Origin: DATGKG01 sp963783145
Lineage (GTDB): Bacteria; Desulfobacterota; Binatia; Binatales; Binataceae
Length of the DNA stretch: 64,000 nucleotides
NCBI GenBank assembly: GCA_963783145.1
Contig: CAWAMM010000004.1
Location: forward strand, 372,001 to 436,000
Reading direction: 5' to 3'
The notes under the pieces were generated by a model that saw only the letters and a program-made list of their open reading frames with translations, was not told the DNA's origin and made no database searches. Below, piece by piece: positions 9,236 to 17,759 of the stretch (position 1 is the stretch's first letter; each line of letters opens with the position of its first letter). A program made the translations under genes and the position numbers.

Positions 9236-9287
9236 GCGCGGGCATTATTCGGGCTTTGCGGGGCCCGCGCAATCAAGCCAGCGCCGG

Positions 9288-9995
9288 TTATGCTTCGGCC
9301 GGAGGTTGGGGTGCGAGGCGCACGGAACTTCGCGCGACGATCGGCGATAGGATCATCGCATAGACCTCATCGACGATCTTGCCATGCTGTTCGCGGTCGC
9401 GCGCCGGCTCGTACCATCCGAAAACCGAATTCATCGCGCCGAACACCAGCGAGGTCAGGATGCGCGAGGTTTCGCGATCCATCGCCGCGCCATGCGTTTC
9501 GGCGACCTGCTCGATGATCCTGCGGCAGAGGTTCGAGTATTCGCGCATCTGGCGCGCGATCTGGGTCGCGTTGCGCCCGGAGAGCGAGCCCGCCTCGCGA
9601 ATCAGCACCTTCATCTCGGCGACATTATCGAGCTGATATTCGATGTGCCCGGTGATGAACAGTTTCAGTTTTACTTCGGCATCCTGAACGCCGGCGATCT
9701 GGACCTCGGCGCGGCCGGAGAGCTGCTCGAAGGCGCGCTTGGAGATCAGGTAGAGGAGTTCCTCTTTGTTGCGCAGATAGTAGTAGATACGCGGAAAGGA
9801 AATGCGCGCGTGCGCCGCGATATCGCGAATCGAGGCGAGCCCGAAACTCTTCTCGGCGAAAACCTCGGCAGCGGCGCGCAGGATGTAATCGATATTGGCG
9901 TCGTAGCGCTCGGCGGGCGCCATCGCGCGGATCTGCGCCTTGGGTCCCGCTGCGCGCTTCGACGCGGCCATGGCAGATGACTTCTTCACTCGCAC
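9288..9995 (-). CDS. TetR-family transcriptional regulator
   Basis: A 235-residue protein. A basic N-terminal tail is followed by the TetR DNA-binding domain at ~30-80 (ILRAAAEVFAEKSFGLASIRDIAAHARISFPRIYYYLRNKEELLY), with the helix-turn-helix in its second half. The C-terminal helical domain, which would bind a ligand and dimerise, resembles regulators of lipid degradation genes. The start is GTG at 9995 with GGGAGTGAG upstream; the ATG at 9971 is an alternative. It lies upstream of two short-chain dehydrogenases on the same strand and may control neighbouring catabolic genes, but no operator was identified. Confidence 0.88.
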   Translation of the reverse strand: MRVKKSSAMAASKRAAGPKAQIRAMAPAERYDANIDYILRAAAEVFAEKSFGLASIRDIAAHARISFPRIYYYLRNKEELLYLISKRAFEQLSGRAEVQIAGVQDAEVKLKLFITGHIEYQLDNVAEMKVLIREAGSLSGRNATQIARQMREYSNLCRRIIEQVAETHGAAMDRETSRILTSLVFGAMNSVFGWYEPARDREQHGKIVDEVYAMILSPIVARSSVRLAPQPPAEA

Positions 9996-10158
9996 CTCAC
10001 TCCCGGGGACATAAGAATTGTGCCCGCTAAAGGTGTCGAGTAAAAGAGACAGCCGTTTATGATCGGTTGAAATTCGCCGGCGTCATCGACGCGCCGTCGA
10101 TTCACCGATCACAATGGCGCAAATTCAGATCAAATTGTTGATGGGAACGTGGCGCCTC

Positions 10159-10929
10159 TCAGCCCGCCATCGTCAAGCCGCCGCTGATGCTGAGCACCTG
10201 GCCGGTCGCATAGTCGGCGTCCGAGGACGCAAAGAATGCGACCGCGCCCGCCAGGTCTTCGGGCTGGCCGAGGCGCCGAAACGGAATGCCGCGCGCCATC
10301 GCATCGAGAACACCTTCGCGCCCGGCCATCGCATTCTTGAGCAACGCGGTCTGGGTCGGCCCCGGACACACCACATTGACGTTGATGCCGTATCGGGCGA
10401 GCTCGCGCGCGAGTGTCTTCGAGAAGCCGATAATGCCGGCCTTGCATCCCGCATAGACCGCCTCGCCGGTGGAGCCGACCCGGCCCGCATCGGAGGCGAT
10501 CGATACGATCTTGCCGCGCCCGCGCTGCTGCATCTTCGTCGCCACCGCTTTGCAGCAGTTGAGAACGCCTCGATAATTGATCGCGATAACCTTGTCCCAG
10601 GTTTCCGGCTTGCTCTCGAGGAACGGTTCGATAATGTCCCATCCCGCGTTGTTGATGAGAATATCGATGGGCCCCAGCTCGCGCTCGACCAGCTCCGTGG
10701 CATCGAGCGCATCTTGCAGGCGGGTCACATCGAGCTTCACCGCGAGGGCACTTGCGCCGGTCTTCTTGATCTCCTCGGCGGTACGAGTGGCGCCTTCGAT
10801 ATCGATGTCGGCGACGGCAACCTTGGCGCCTTCGCTCGCGAGCCGCATCACGATCGCACGCCCGATGCCCTGCGCCGAGCCGGTCACGATCGCCACTTTG
10901 TCTTTGAGTCTGCTGATTGCTGCTTCCAT
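10159..10929 (-). CDS. Short-chain dehydrogenase/reductase (SDR)
   Basis: A 256-residue classical SDR. Cofactor motif TGSAQGIG at ~16-23, Asp in VAVADIDI suggesting NAD preference, NNAG at ~92-95, catalytic Ser in SIASDAG and YAGCK with the Tyr-x3-Lys pair. The sequence resembles 2-hydroxycyclohexanecarboxyl-CoA dehydrogenase (BadH) and 3-hydroxyacyl dehydrogenases, but substrate is not certain. It follows a second SDR on the same strand after 55 nt that contain a palindromic repeat. Confidence 0.88.
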   Translation of the reverse strand: MEAAISRLKDKVAIVTGSAQGIGRAIVMRLASEGAKVAVADIDIEGATRTAEEIKKTGASALAVKLDVTRLQDALDATELVERELGPIDILINNAGWDIIEPFLESKPETWDKVIAINYRGVLNCCKAVATKMQQRGRGKIVSIASDAGRVGSTGEAVYAGCKAGIIGFSKTLARELARYGINVNVVCPGPTQTALLKNAMAGREGVLDAMARGIPFRRLGQPEDLAGAVAFFASSDADYATGQVLSISGGLTMAG

Positions 10930-10943
10930 TTTTTCTTTTCTGT

Positions 10944-10985
10944 ACCCCCTTCCCAGTAGGGGAAGGGGGCTAGGGGGTTAGGTCT
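10944..10985. repeat. Family B palindromic repeat, single unit
   Basis: A C-rich arm, the short turn AGTA and a G-rich arm (CCCCCTTCCC / GGGGAAGGGGG), followed by CTAGGGGGTTAGGTCT. The same parts recur as an inverted pair at 63526-63670. Its end runs into the stop codon of the SDR gene at 10985. It may act as a transcription stop between the two SDR genes, but lacks a clear T-run. Confidence 0.7.
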
Positions 10986-11740
10986 TAGGAGACCGTCCAT
11001 CCGCCATCAATAATGAAGGGCGCGCCGGTCGCGAATGACGAATCATCGCTGGCGAGGAACAGCGCGGTCTTCGCGATTTCCTCGGGCCTGCCGACGCGGC
11101 CGAAGAACGACGTGCGCGCGCCGCTATTCGGAAGCGCGCCCGCGGCCTTGTTGATGCGCTCCACCATCGGCGTGTCGATCGCGCCGGGACAAATCGCATT
11201 GACGCGGATGTTGTAGCGTCCGTATTCCATCGCGGCGACGCGGGTCAGCGCGATGACCCCGGCCTTCGACGCGCAATAAGCCGCCGCGCCTTTGTTCGCG
11301 ACCAGCCCGGCGATCGAGGCAGTGTTGATGATCGAGCCGCCGCCGTTTTTGATCATGTGCGGAAGCGCGGCCTTCATGCCGAGCCATACGCCGCGCAGGT
11401 TGATCGCGATGACCTTGTCGAAGGCCTCCTCGCTCAGTTGCGCGAGGAAGTTGCCTTCCCCCTCGATGCCCGCATTGTTGTAAAGAATGTTCGGCGCGCC
11501 GAAGCGCTTGATAGTCTCATCGACCATCGCGGTGGTGTCGGCCGATAAGGAGACGTCGACCCGCATCGCGAACGCACTGCCGCCCGCGGCTTTGATTTGC
11601 TTCGCGGTCTCCTCCGCGGCTTCGAGGTTGATATCGACCGCGGCGATCTTCGCGCCTTCTTTGGCGAACAGCAGCGACGCGGCGCGGCCCATGCCCGATC
11701 CGGCGCCGGTGATGATGGCGATTTTATTTTCCAGTCTCAT
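10985..11740 (-). CDS. Short-chain dehydrogenase/reductase (SDR)
   Basis: Using the ATG at 11740 gives a 251-residue classical SDR beginning MRLENKIAIITGAGSGMG. This start is preceded by GGGAGAAC at good spacing; the upstream extension to 11782 is not needed. Motifs: TGAGSGMG, Asp in IAAVDINLEAAEE (NAD preference), NNAG, Ser in NTASIAG and YCASK. It reduces or oxidises a hydroxyl/keto group; the substrate is unknown. It is in the same orientation as the SDR downstream, and both resemble enzymes of acyl or alicyclic degradation. Confidence 0.87.
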   Translation of the reverse strand: MRLENKIAIITGAGSGMGRAASLLFAKEGAKIAAVDINLEAAEETAKQIKAAGGSAFAMRVDVSLSADTTAMVDETIKRFGAPNILYNNAGIEGEGNFLAQLSEEAFDKVIAINLRGVWLGMKAALPHMIKNGGGSIINTASIAGLVANKGAAAYCASKAGVIALTRVAAMEYGRYNIRVNAICPGAIDTPMVERINKAAGALPNSGARTSFFGRVGRPEEIAKTALFLASDDSSFATGAPFIIDGGWTVS

Positions 11741-11849
11741 GATGATGTTCTCCCGCGGAAATGCATCCGCGCCGAGGAACATAGCTCATTTCTGATGCGA
11801 GCAGTTAATCGCCAAGGCTGGGTGAGACGATCACAGCCCTTCATTTCCG

Positions 11850-11946
11850 GTAGGGGTCGTTCGCGAACGACCCGCAGCGAAGGCGCAATTGCCAAGATCC
11901 TCCGCGACAGCCACATCGCCGCGGGCGCATCGCGATGCGTCCCTAC
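11850..11946. repeat. Family A REPIN-like element, copy 1
   Basis: 97 bp bounded by GTAGGG and CCCTAC. It contains two palindromes: GGGTCGTTCGCGAACGACCC (perfect) near the left end and GGGCGCATCGCGATGCGTCC (one imperfect pair) at the right end, joined by ~45 bp. A second copy with the same order lies at 61666-61761. Two palindromic units in opposite orientation with a spacer is the REPIN architecture. Confidence 0.8.
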
Positions 11947-11959
11947 CACGAAGGTGCGG

Positions 11960-12814
11960 TTACGGTTTTTTCGTCACCAACTGATTCATCTCCATATGGC
12001 TGATGAGGTCGGGTGCGGTGAACGCAGTATAGGTGCTGCTCTTGAATAACTCCTCGGCGAGGCGACGCAGGGCAGTCAGCGCGGCACGCGCGGGGCCGCC
12101 GCCGGTGCTGACCCGGGCGACTCCGAGTTTCTCCAATTCGAGCGCGCTGGGCATTCCCGGCAGCACCATCACGTTGACAGGCCCGCGGATCGCCGCAGTG
12201 AGTTTCCCGATGATCTCGGCGTTGGCCGGGCCGGGAACGAAAATGCAATCGGCGCCGGCGGCCAGATACGTATTGGCGCGGCTTACCGTATGCTCGAAGC
12301 GTGCGGACTTGTCGCCGATCGCGTGCAGAAAAACATCGGTGCGCGCGTTGATGACGAGGGGCACGCCGGCGGCGGTGGCCGTCTCGCGAACCGCTTTGAT
12401 ACGCGCGACCGCGGTCTCAACCGGGAATAGCTCATTCGCGCCGCCCTTCATCGAGTCCTCGAGGTTGATACCAACCGCACCGGCCTCGATGACCGCGCGA
12501 ATCGTAGCCCTAAGACCATCGAGATCCGAAGCGTATCCGGCTTCGATATCCGCACTCAGCGGCACGAGGAGCCCGCGCGCGATGCGCCGGATGACGTCGA
12601 GCATCTCATCGCGCGAAACTGCCTCGCCATCCGGATAGCCAAGCGAATTCGCCACGCCGGAGCTGGTCGTCGCGACGGCGCGAAAACCGGCCGCCTCGAA
12701 AATCTTTGCGCTGGCCACATCCCAGGCATTCGGAAGCACGAGGATCCGCGAGCGGTCATGCAACTTACGAAATGCCTCCGCCTTCTGCCGTTGCGTCGCT
12801 ATATCTATCGTCAT
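11960..12814 (-). CDS. Isocitrate lyase/PEP mutase family protein
   Basis: A 284-residue TIM-barrel protein. It has the family's start (PNAWDVASAKIFEAAGFRA), TTSSGVANSLGYPDGE, PLSADIEAGY with the metal-binding Asp, and GINLEDS. The canonical lyase Cys motif (KKCGH) is absent, as in many oxaloacetate-hydrolase or phosphonopyruvate-type members of the superfamily. It probably cleaves or rearranges a C-C or C-P bond in an alpha-keto/hydroxy acid; substrate not predictable. It is the first of a run of genes on the minus strand, separated from the SDR by repeat copy A1. Confidence 0.85.
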   Translation of the reverse strand: MTIDIATQRQKAEAFRKLHDRSRILVLPNAWDVASAKIFEAAGFRAVATTSSGVANSLGYPDGEAVSRDEMLDVIRRIARGLLVPLSADIEAGYASDLDGLRATIRAVIEAGAVGINLEDSMKGGANELFPVETAVARIKAVRETATAAGVPLVINARTDVFLHAIGDKSARFEHTVSRANTYLAAGADCIFVPGPANAEIIGKLTAAIRGPVNVMVLPGMPSALELEKLGVARVSTGGGPARAALTALRRLAEELFKSSTYTAFTAPDLISHMEMNQLVTKKP

Positions 12815-12890
12815 CGCTTTTTCTCCAGCGCATATCTCCGATTGAACATTAGAACACCGCCGGCCTCGAAACGTGAGACGGAAAATCCGC

Positions 12891-14252
12891 TCAGTACGGT
12901 GGTGAGATGATAGTCAGCGCGGCCCCGGTTCCATCGCCGTCGGCAATCGCAAGATAGCGCCCGCGCGGGGACCAACTCATGGCGATGGCGCCGCGCAGCG
13001 GTCCGAACGCGACCAGGAACGCGCGCCTCGGTGCGACCGAAAAAATCACAATCTTGCGCAGCGGGCCGTCGAGGGCGGGGCTGACGGTCGCGATTGCGGC
13101 CGCGTCAGTCGCGCGCGTGTAAGTCATCGTGCTTGCGGCGAGCATCGTGGGGGTCGAGTTGAATCCCAGCGACTGGACCTCGGTATCGGTGCCGGCGGGA
13201 TTCGAAATCGCCAGCTCCGCGCGAACCGGTCCCTCCGGGGCGGCCTGCGCGCCGCGAAACGTGAGCGCGCCGTTACCCAGCGCCAGGATCTGGTCGTTGC
13301 CGATAAATGCTGCCGCGCCCGAAGAAATCGCGATCAGCCGCGCGGTGTTGTTCACGAGGTTATAGCGATAAATTCCGGTTCCGACGGTTCGATTGGTTTC
13401 CTGGAAAAGAAACGACTTCGATTCGTGGTCCCAGTCCAGCACCCGGATCGGCGCCTGCGCGTTAATGGGCCGGCATGATTCCCTGCTCCGATCGATGATT
13501 ATCGGGGGAGCATCCTTGTCGCCCGAACCAGCCGCGACCACGCCCTCCGGTGACCAGCTAAGCGGCGACATCTTGCAGTCCAGTTTCAGGTATCCGGTCG
13601 TCACTACCCCGCTGATGTTGATGAGGTAAAGTCCGCTTGATGCGACGGCGAGTGGCGCGGAAACGGGATCGGTCGTGGCCGGAGGTTCGGAGGAGACTTG
13701 ACTGGCCGTGCGCAACGCGACTGGAACGCTGAACTCTCCCAGCCATCCGATACTGACGCTTTCGAATTCGCCGTCAAAATTGGAGACCGGGGGCGCCGCG
13801 CCTTCGGAGATCAAATCGCGCATAACAACGTCCAGGCGCGGTTCCTTTAAACTCGCGACCGCGAGCGCGAGGACCATTCCGTCGGCGCTGGGCGCCAGAT
13901 CGACGATCCGGCCGTCAGGAGCGCCGATACCGCCGTCTTCCGCAATTATGCGCTCAGTGCGGTAGCCGAGGCCGCTATAGCCCAGCACCAGCGCGTGTCC
14001 ATTGCGCGTGCCAACCACCGCGACTTCTTTCCCTGCCTGGAGCCACATTGGTGGGTAATCCGCGGAGGGAACGAAGCCGTCAGGGAGCGCCACCCGGGTC
14101 AGCACTTCGATTCCGGGTGTGATGTTCAAGGTCGCGGTGCGGACGCTGCGGGTCGGAAGCGGTCCGGCGTTGGGCTTTTGAGTCGCGCAACCCGCGACGC
14201 CAAAGAGGAGGGCGACGATTAGGGAGAAGCCTGGAAAGAAAGACCTGAGCAT
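12891..14252 (-). CDS. Lipoprotein with beta-propeller-like repeats
   Basis: A 453-residue protein starting with a hydrophobic segment ending GVAGC, a lipobox, so it should be anchored by lipidated Cys22. The body has repeating strand-rich stretches with Gly-Asp and W turns, for example WSPEGVVAAGSGDKDAP near 235 and WSPRGRYLAIADGDG near the C-terminus, like the blades of TolB/WD40-like propellers. No catalytic motif is visible. A scaffold or sensor role at the envelope is inference. It is divergent from sppA, 78 nt away. Confidence 0.6.
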   Translation of the reverse strand: MLRSFFPGFSLIVALLFGVAGCATQKPNAGPLPTRSVRTATLNITPGIEVLTRVALPDGFVPSADYPPMWLQAGKEVAVVGTRNGHALVLGYSGLGYRTERIIAEDGGIGAPDGRIVDLAPSADGMVLALAVASLKEPRLDVVMRDLISEGAAPPVSNFDGEFESVSIGWLGEFSVPVALRTASQVSSEPPATTDPVSAPLAVASSGLYLINISGVVTTGYLKLDCKMSPLSWSPEGVVAAGSGDKDAPPIIIDRSRESCRPINAQAPIRVLDWDHESKSFLFQETNRTVGTGIYRYNLVNNTARLIAISSGAAAFIGNDQILALGNGALTFRGAQAAPEGPVRAELAISNPAGTDTEVQSLGFNSTPTMLAASTMTYTRATDAAAIATVSPALDGPLRKIVIFSVAPRRAFLVAFGPLRGAIAMSWSPRGRYLAIADGDGTGAALTIISPPY

Positions 14253-14330
14253 CGGAACCAGCTAATCTATTTGAGCAATATCGATCGTATCAATCACATG
14301 AGTCGCCGCGGAATTGCGGCAGGGAATTGA

Positions 14331-16148
14331 ATGACTAAGTCTTCGCTGGCACGAATCTTTGCCACCCGGATCGTTCGGGTCGCCACCTTATGCGCGATTT
14401 TGGTTGCGCTGGCCGGTCTGGCTCTCTACTTCGGTAATAGGTCGCTGGGCTTTGCGTTGCTGACCGCGGCGATCGCGATCGGGGCCGCATTCTTTGTATT
14501 CGTGATTCGGCCCGCACGCATTCCGCGCGACGCGGTCCTGACCCTTCGCCTGAGCGGCGCGCTGCCCGAGGAACCCCATCGATCGCTGATCGATCAGCTG
14601 CGTGGCCACCTGGCGCCCGCGCTGTCGCATCTGCGCTACGCACTCGAAGAGGTCCGCCGCGATCCCGCCGTTCGAGCGGTAGTGATTGAAATCGCGGGGA
14701 TCGACAATGGGCTCGCGACCGCCGAGGAGCTGCACGATCTGATTCGGCGCGCGCGCGAATCGGGCAAACGCGTCATCGCGGTGCTGGACGGCGAATCTGC
14801 CGGGGTGCGCGACTATCTAATCGCCTCGGCCGCGGATGAAATCGTGTGCAATCCCGAAACCATGCTCACCATGCTTGGAGTTTCCGCCGGGAGCGTATTC
14901 CTCAAGCGCGCGTTCGAAAAGCTTCATGTGCAGGTCCAGACCCTCCAATACAAGGAGTATAAGGGCGCGGCCGAGATGTTCAGCCGCGAGAGCATGTCGC
15001 AGCCGCTGCGCGAAAGTCTGCAGGCCATCGTCGGCGATTGGCGCCAGGTGCTGACCGAGCGCATCGCGCGGGCGCGCAACCTTTCCACCGAAACTGCGGC
15101 GGAGTTGGTCGGACGCGGATTCATGACCGCGCATGATGCGCGCGCGGCGGGCCTGATCGATCGCGAAGGTTACACCGAAGACATTCGCGCGGAGTTCGAT
15201 CCCGAGGGCAAGCGCAAAAAGTTTGTTGGCCTCGCGCGCTACCTGCGTCACGCGATGTACATGAATGAGGGCGGCGAGCGTCACCGGATTGCCGTGATCT
15301 GCGGCGTCGGGCCGGTCATCTCAGGTGATCCTTCGATGACGGGGGATTTCATCAGCCCCGAAACTACCGGGGCGCAAATCGAGCGCGCCTCGCGTGACGA
15401 GAATATCGAGGCGATCGTGTTCCGCGTGAACTCGCCGGGCGGATCGGCGGTCGGCTCCGACCTGGTATGGCGCGCGGTTCGCGCGGCGCAGGGCCGGGGT
15501 AAGCCGGTGGTCGTGTCGATGGGCGACGTCGCGGGCTCCGGTGGCTATTACGTCGCGGCCTGCGCCGACGCCATCGTCGCGCAAGCCTCGACCCTTACCG
15601 GCTCGATTGGCGTCGTATACGCGAAGTTCGACGTTTCCTCCCTGATGAACCAATTTGGGGTCAACATCGAAAATACCAAGAGCCATCCGATAAGCGATGC
15701 GATGTCGCCGACCCGGGCGATGACCGAAGGTGAAATCCGTCAGCTCGATGGCGTGCTTAACCAACTGTACGGAAACTTTACCGGCAAGGTGGCGGAGGGC
15801 CGCAAGCTCGATGCCGAAGCGACCGAGACGCTTGCGCGAGGCCGCATCTGGAGCGGCACGGCCGCGAAGGCGAGCGGGCTGATCGACGAGGTCGGCGGGA
15901 TGGCGCGGGCGGTCGAGCTCGCGCGCGAGAAGGCGGGGATTCCCGCCGGCGACGCGCACCAACTGGTCTCCTACAGTCAGGCGCGATTTATTAACGCATT
16001 GAAATTGTCGATGAACGCGGGCGAAGCGGACGCGATCTCCTTACTGGCGGGGAAGCTGGTCGGCATGCCCTCGCGATGGATGCCCGCCCTGACTCATCTG
16101 CTATGGCGCGGCGGTGTGGTGATGCTCGGCCCGTTCATCGAGTTCTGA
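14331..16148 (+). CDS. sppA: Signal peptide peptidase SppA, 67K (long) type
   Basis: A 605-residue inner-membrane serine peptidase that degrades cleaved signal peptides. Two hydrophobic segments lie at ~14-60, followed by two tandem S49 domains. The catalytic dyad is split between domains as in E. coli: Lys211 in YKEYKGAAEMF and Ser403 in GDVAGSGGYYVA. The length agrees with the 67K class. It is convergent with the DUF2333 gene, with a perfect hairpin between them at 16179-16203. Confidence 0.93.
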   Translation: MTKSSLARIFATRIVRVATLCAILVALAGLALYFGNRSLGFALLTAAIAIGAAFFVFVIRPARIPRDAVLTLRLSGALPEEPHRSLIDQLRGHLAPALSHLRYALEEVRRDPAVRAVVIEIAGIDNGLATAEELHDLIRRARESGKRVIAVLDGESAGVRDYLIASAADEIVCNPETMLTMLGVSAGSVFLKRAFEKLHVQVQTLQYKEYKGAAEMFSRESMSQPLRESLQAIVGDWRQVLTERIARARNLSTETAAELVGRGFMTAHDARAAGLIDREGYTEDIRAEFDPEGKRKKFVGLARYLRHAMYMNEGGERHRIAVICGVGPVISGDPSMTGDFISPETTGAQIERASRDENIEAIVFRVNSPGGSAVGSDLVWRAVRAAQGRGKPVVVSMGDVAGSGGYYVAACADAIVAQASTLTGSIGVVYAKFDVSSLMNQFGVNIENTKSHPISDAMSPTRAMTEGEIRQLDGVLNQLYGNFTGKVAEGRKLDAEATETLARGRIWSGTAAKASGLIDEVGGMARAVELAREKAGIPAGDAHQLVSYSQARFINALKLSMNAGEADAISLLAGKLVGMPSRWMPALTHLLWRGGVVMLGPFIEF

Positions 16149-16178
16149 GATCCTTCGCGACGCAGCGTCGCTCCGGAT

Positions 16179-16203
16179 GAGCATTCGGCGGTGCCGAATG
16201 CTC
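16179..16203. terminator. Perfect hairpin between convergent genes
   Basis: GAGCATTCGG and CCGAATGCTC form a 10-bp stem around a 5-nt loop between the end of sppA and the stop of the DUF2333 gene. No T-run follows on either side, so it may be a weak bidirectional terminator or a mRNA-stabilising hairpin. Confidence 0.5.
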
Positions 16204-17134
16204 ACATCGGATAGCGCTGGAGTTCCTCGCGAATCGAGTACATCTTCTGCCGCGCCTCGGCGACGTAGGTGTCGAGGTTGCGCCGATGATTGGCAAAGAT
16301 GCCATCGGGCGCGCCGTTGAAAACAATCAGTGGCTTCAGCACCGCAGCCTTGCCGCACGCCGCGATGGTGTCATCGATCAAGGTCAAGAGGATCGGATCG
16401 TCCTTGATCTGGCCCGCATACTCACGGCGCACCGCCTGCATCATGTAGAACATCACGTGGGTGTAGCCCTGCGCGTGATAAAAAAGATCGTCGTCGTTCC
16501 ATGCGGTGATCGGTTTCCCGCCGTAGTTATCGGACTGATAGAGCATCGCGTGCGCGTCGCCCAGCATATCGGACCAGGACTGCACCAGGCGGATCAGCTC
16601 GACGGCGCGTTGATTGAGTTCGCGCGAGGTTTCCGGATTGGCGTGCAAGCCGGCGATATATGCGCGCAGATGCTCGACCCCATCTTCGTACTTGCCTTCG
16701 GGCGCCGGCAGAATCCATCGCTCTGCATCGTTACGAAAGTCGGTGTCGGCGACCACCAGGTTCGGATCGTATTCGTTGGAGGAAACCTTGGTCAGGTGAT
16801 CCTTGAAAACGCGCATCGTCTCGCGCACCGCCATGATGATGCCGAGCTGGCGGTTGGCATTGTTGTCGGCGAGTACCTTGGGTCCCCATAGAAAAAAATC
16901 GTTAGGCCGCCATCCGAAAGTGGAATGGAGTTCGCGATCCATGATCTCGGCCAGCGTCGAGGCGAAAATTTCGCCGGGCTTGAACGGCTGATTGGGCGGA
17001 AATTTCGCGTCGATATCGTAATCGAGGCGGTCATGACGTTTCTGTCCGAAGTGCAGCAGCAAGCTACCACCCAGCCACGCGACGAGGAGCGCGGCCGCGA
17101 TCGCGATTGTGACGTTCCTGGTCTTATGCGACAT
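16202..17134 (-). CDS. DUF2333 family membrane-anchored protein
   Basis: A 310-residue protein with one N-terminal transmembrane segment (~8-28) and a soluble periplasmic or cytoplasmic body. The body matches DUF2333: GEIFASTLAEIMDRELHSTFGWRPNDFF, then LADNNANRQLGIIMAVRETMRVFKDHL and RNDAERWILPAPEGKYEDG. The function of this family is unknown. The gene is 64 nt from the ParE-type toxin gene on the same strand. Confidence 0.85.
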   Translation of the reverse strand: MSHKTRNVTIAIAAALLVAWLGGSLLLHFGQKRHDRLDYDIDAKFPPNQPFKPGEIFASTLAEIMDRELHSTFGWRPNDFFLWGPKVLADNNANRQLGIIMAVRETMRVFKDHLTKVSSNEYDPNLVVADTDFRNDAERWILPAPEGKYEDGVEHLRAYIAGLHANPETSRELNQRAVELIRLVQSWSDMLGDAHAMLYQSDNYGGKPITAWNDDDLFYHAQGYTHVMFYMMQAVRREYAGQIKDDPILLTLIDDTIAACGKAAVLKPLIVFNGAPDGIFANHRRNLDTYVAEARQKMYSIREELQRYPM

Positions 17135-17198
17135 CGAGGCTCATTGTGCACGGTGGGCGGGCGCAGTGGAACGCCGTCGAAGCGCTGCACCGGGAGGG

Positions 17199-17483
17199 CT
17201 AGAAATGCGCGGGCCATCTACGTGACGCGTGGTAGACACGCAGCACCTCGACAACCTGCTCTCTCACGCGGTACGGAACGATGTACGGTGTACCCGAAAT
17301 TACTAACTCGCGAGTTTCGGAAATTCGCCCCGGCCGGCCCAGCCAGGGAAACTCAGCCAATCGGTTCACGCTGACCGAGATCGTCTCAACCAACCGGGCA
17401 GCCGCCTGTGGGCTCTCGAGAGAAATAAATCTAGCGGCAGCGTTGAGGTCCTGGTCCGCACGACGGAGCCATCTAACGCGCAA
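17199..17483 (-). CDS. RelE/ParE-family toxin
   Basis: A 94-residue ParE-like toxin: MRVRWLRRADQDLNAAARFI at the start, RLAEFPWLGRPGRISETREL in the middle, and PYIVPYRVREQVVEVLRVYHASRRWP at the end, with the family's terminal Arg/His pattern. ParE toxins act on gyrase while RelE toxins cleave mRNA; this sequence is closer to ParE. Its start overlaps by 11 nt the end of the antitoxin gene upstream, the usual toxin-antitoxin layout. Confidence 0.9.
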   Translation of the reverse strand: MRVRWLRRADQDLNAAARFISLESPQAAARLVETISVSVNRLAEFPWLGRPGRISETRELVISGTPYIVPYRVREQVVEVLRVYHASRRWPAHF

Positions 17484-17712
17484 GCTTTTTCCATTTTCTC
17501 AGCGTGGCTTTGACTTCAGCATCAGTTGCGAAATTTCCGGCATCAGCTTCTTTGATCGCCTGCTTGATCCCTTCGATTTGCCATTCGTTAATGTCCACGT
17601 ATGACCGAATCGCCTCGGCCATTAAACGCGATTCGGGCCTGCGGGTCTCGATGGCAAGTTTCTCGAGCCGCGCTTTGGTTTTGCGATCCACGCGCACCGT
17701 GACTTCGGGCAT
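17473..17712 (-). CDS. Ribbon-helix-helix antitoxin of the ParE-like toxin
   Basis: A 79-residue protein opening MPEVTVRVDRKTKARLEKLA, a ribbon-helix-helix DNA-binding motif, followed by the helical toxin-binding tail (IEGIKQAIKEADAGNFATDAEVKATLRKW). It should repress its own operon and neutralise the toxin encoded at 17199-17483. The tail 'D..G....EV...LRKW' is typical of CopG/ParD-type partners of ParE. Confidence 0.9.
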   Translation of the reverse strand: MPEVTVRVDRKTKARLEKLAIETRRPESRLMAEAIRSYVDINEWQIEGIKQAIKEADAGNFATDAEVKATLRKWKKLAR

Positions 17713-17759
17713 GGTTCGTATTCTCCTGACCAGAACACCTTACAACAAATCGCCCATCC

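Noticed and set aside
10114..10959. 281-codon open frame on the plus strand
   Set aside because: It is the antisense shadow of the SDR gene at 10159-10929, whose motifs are clear.
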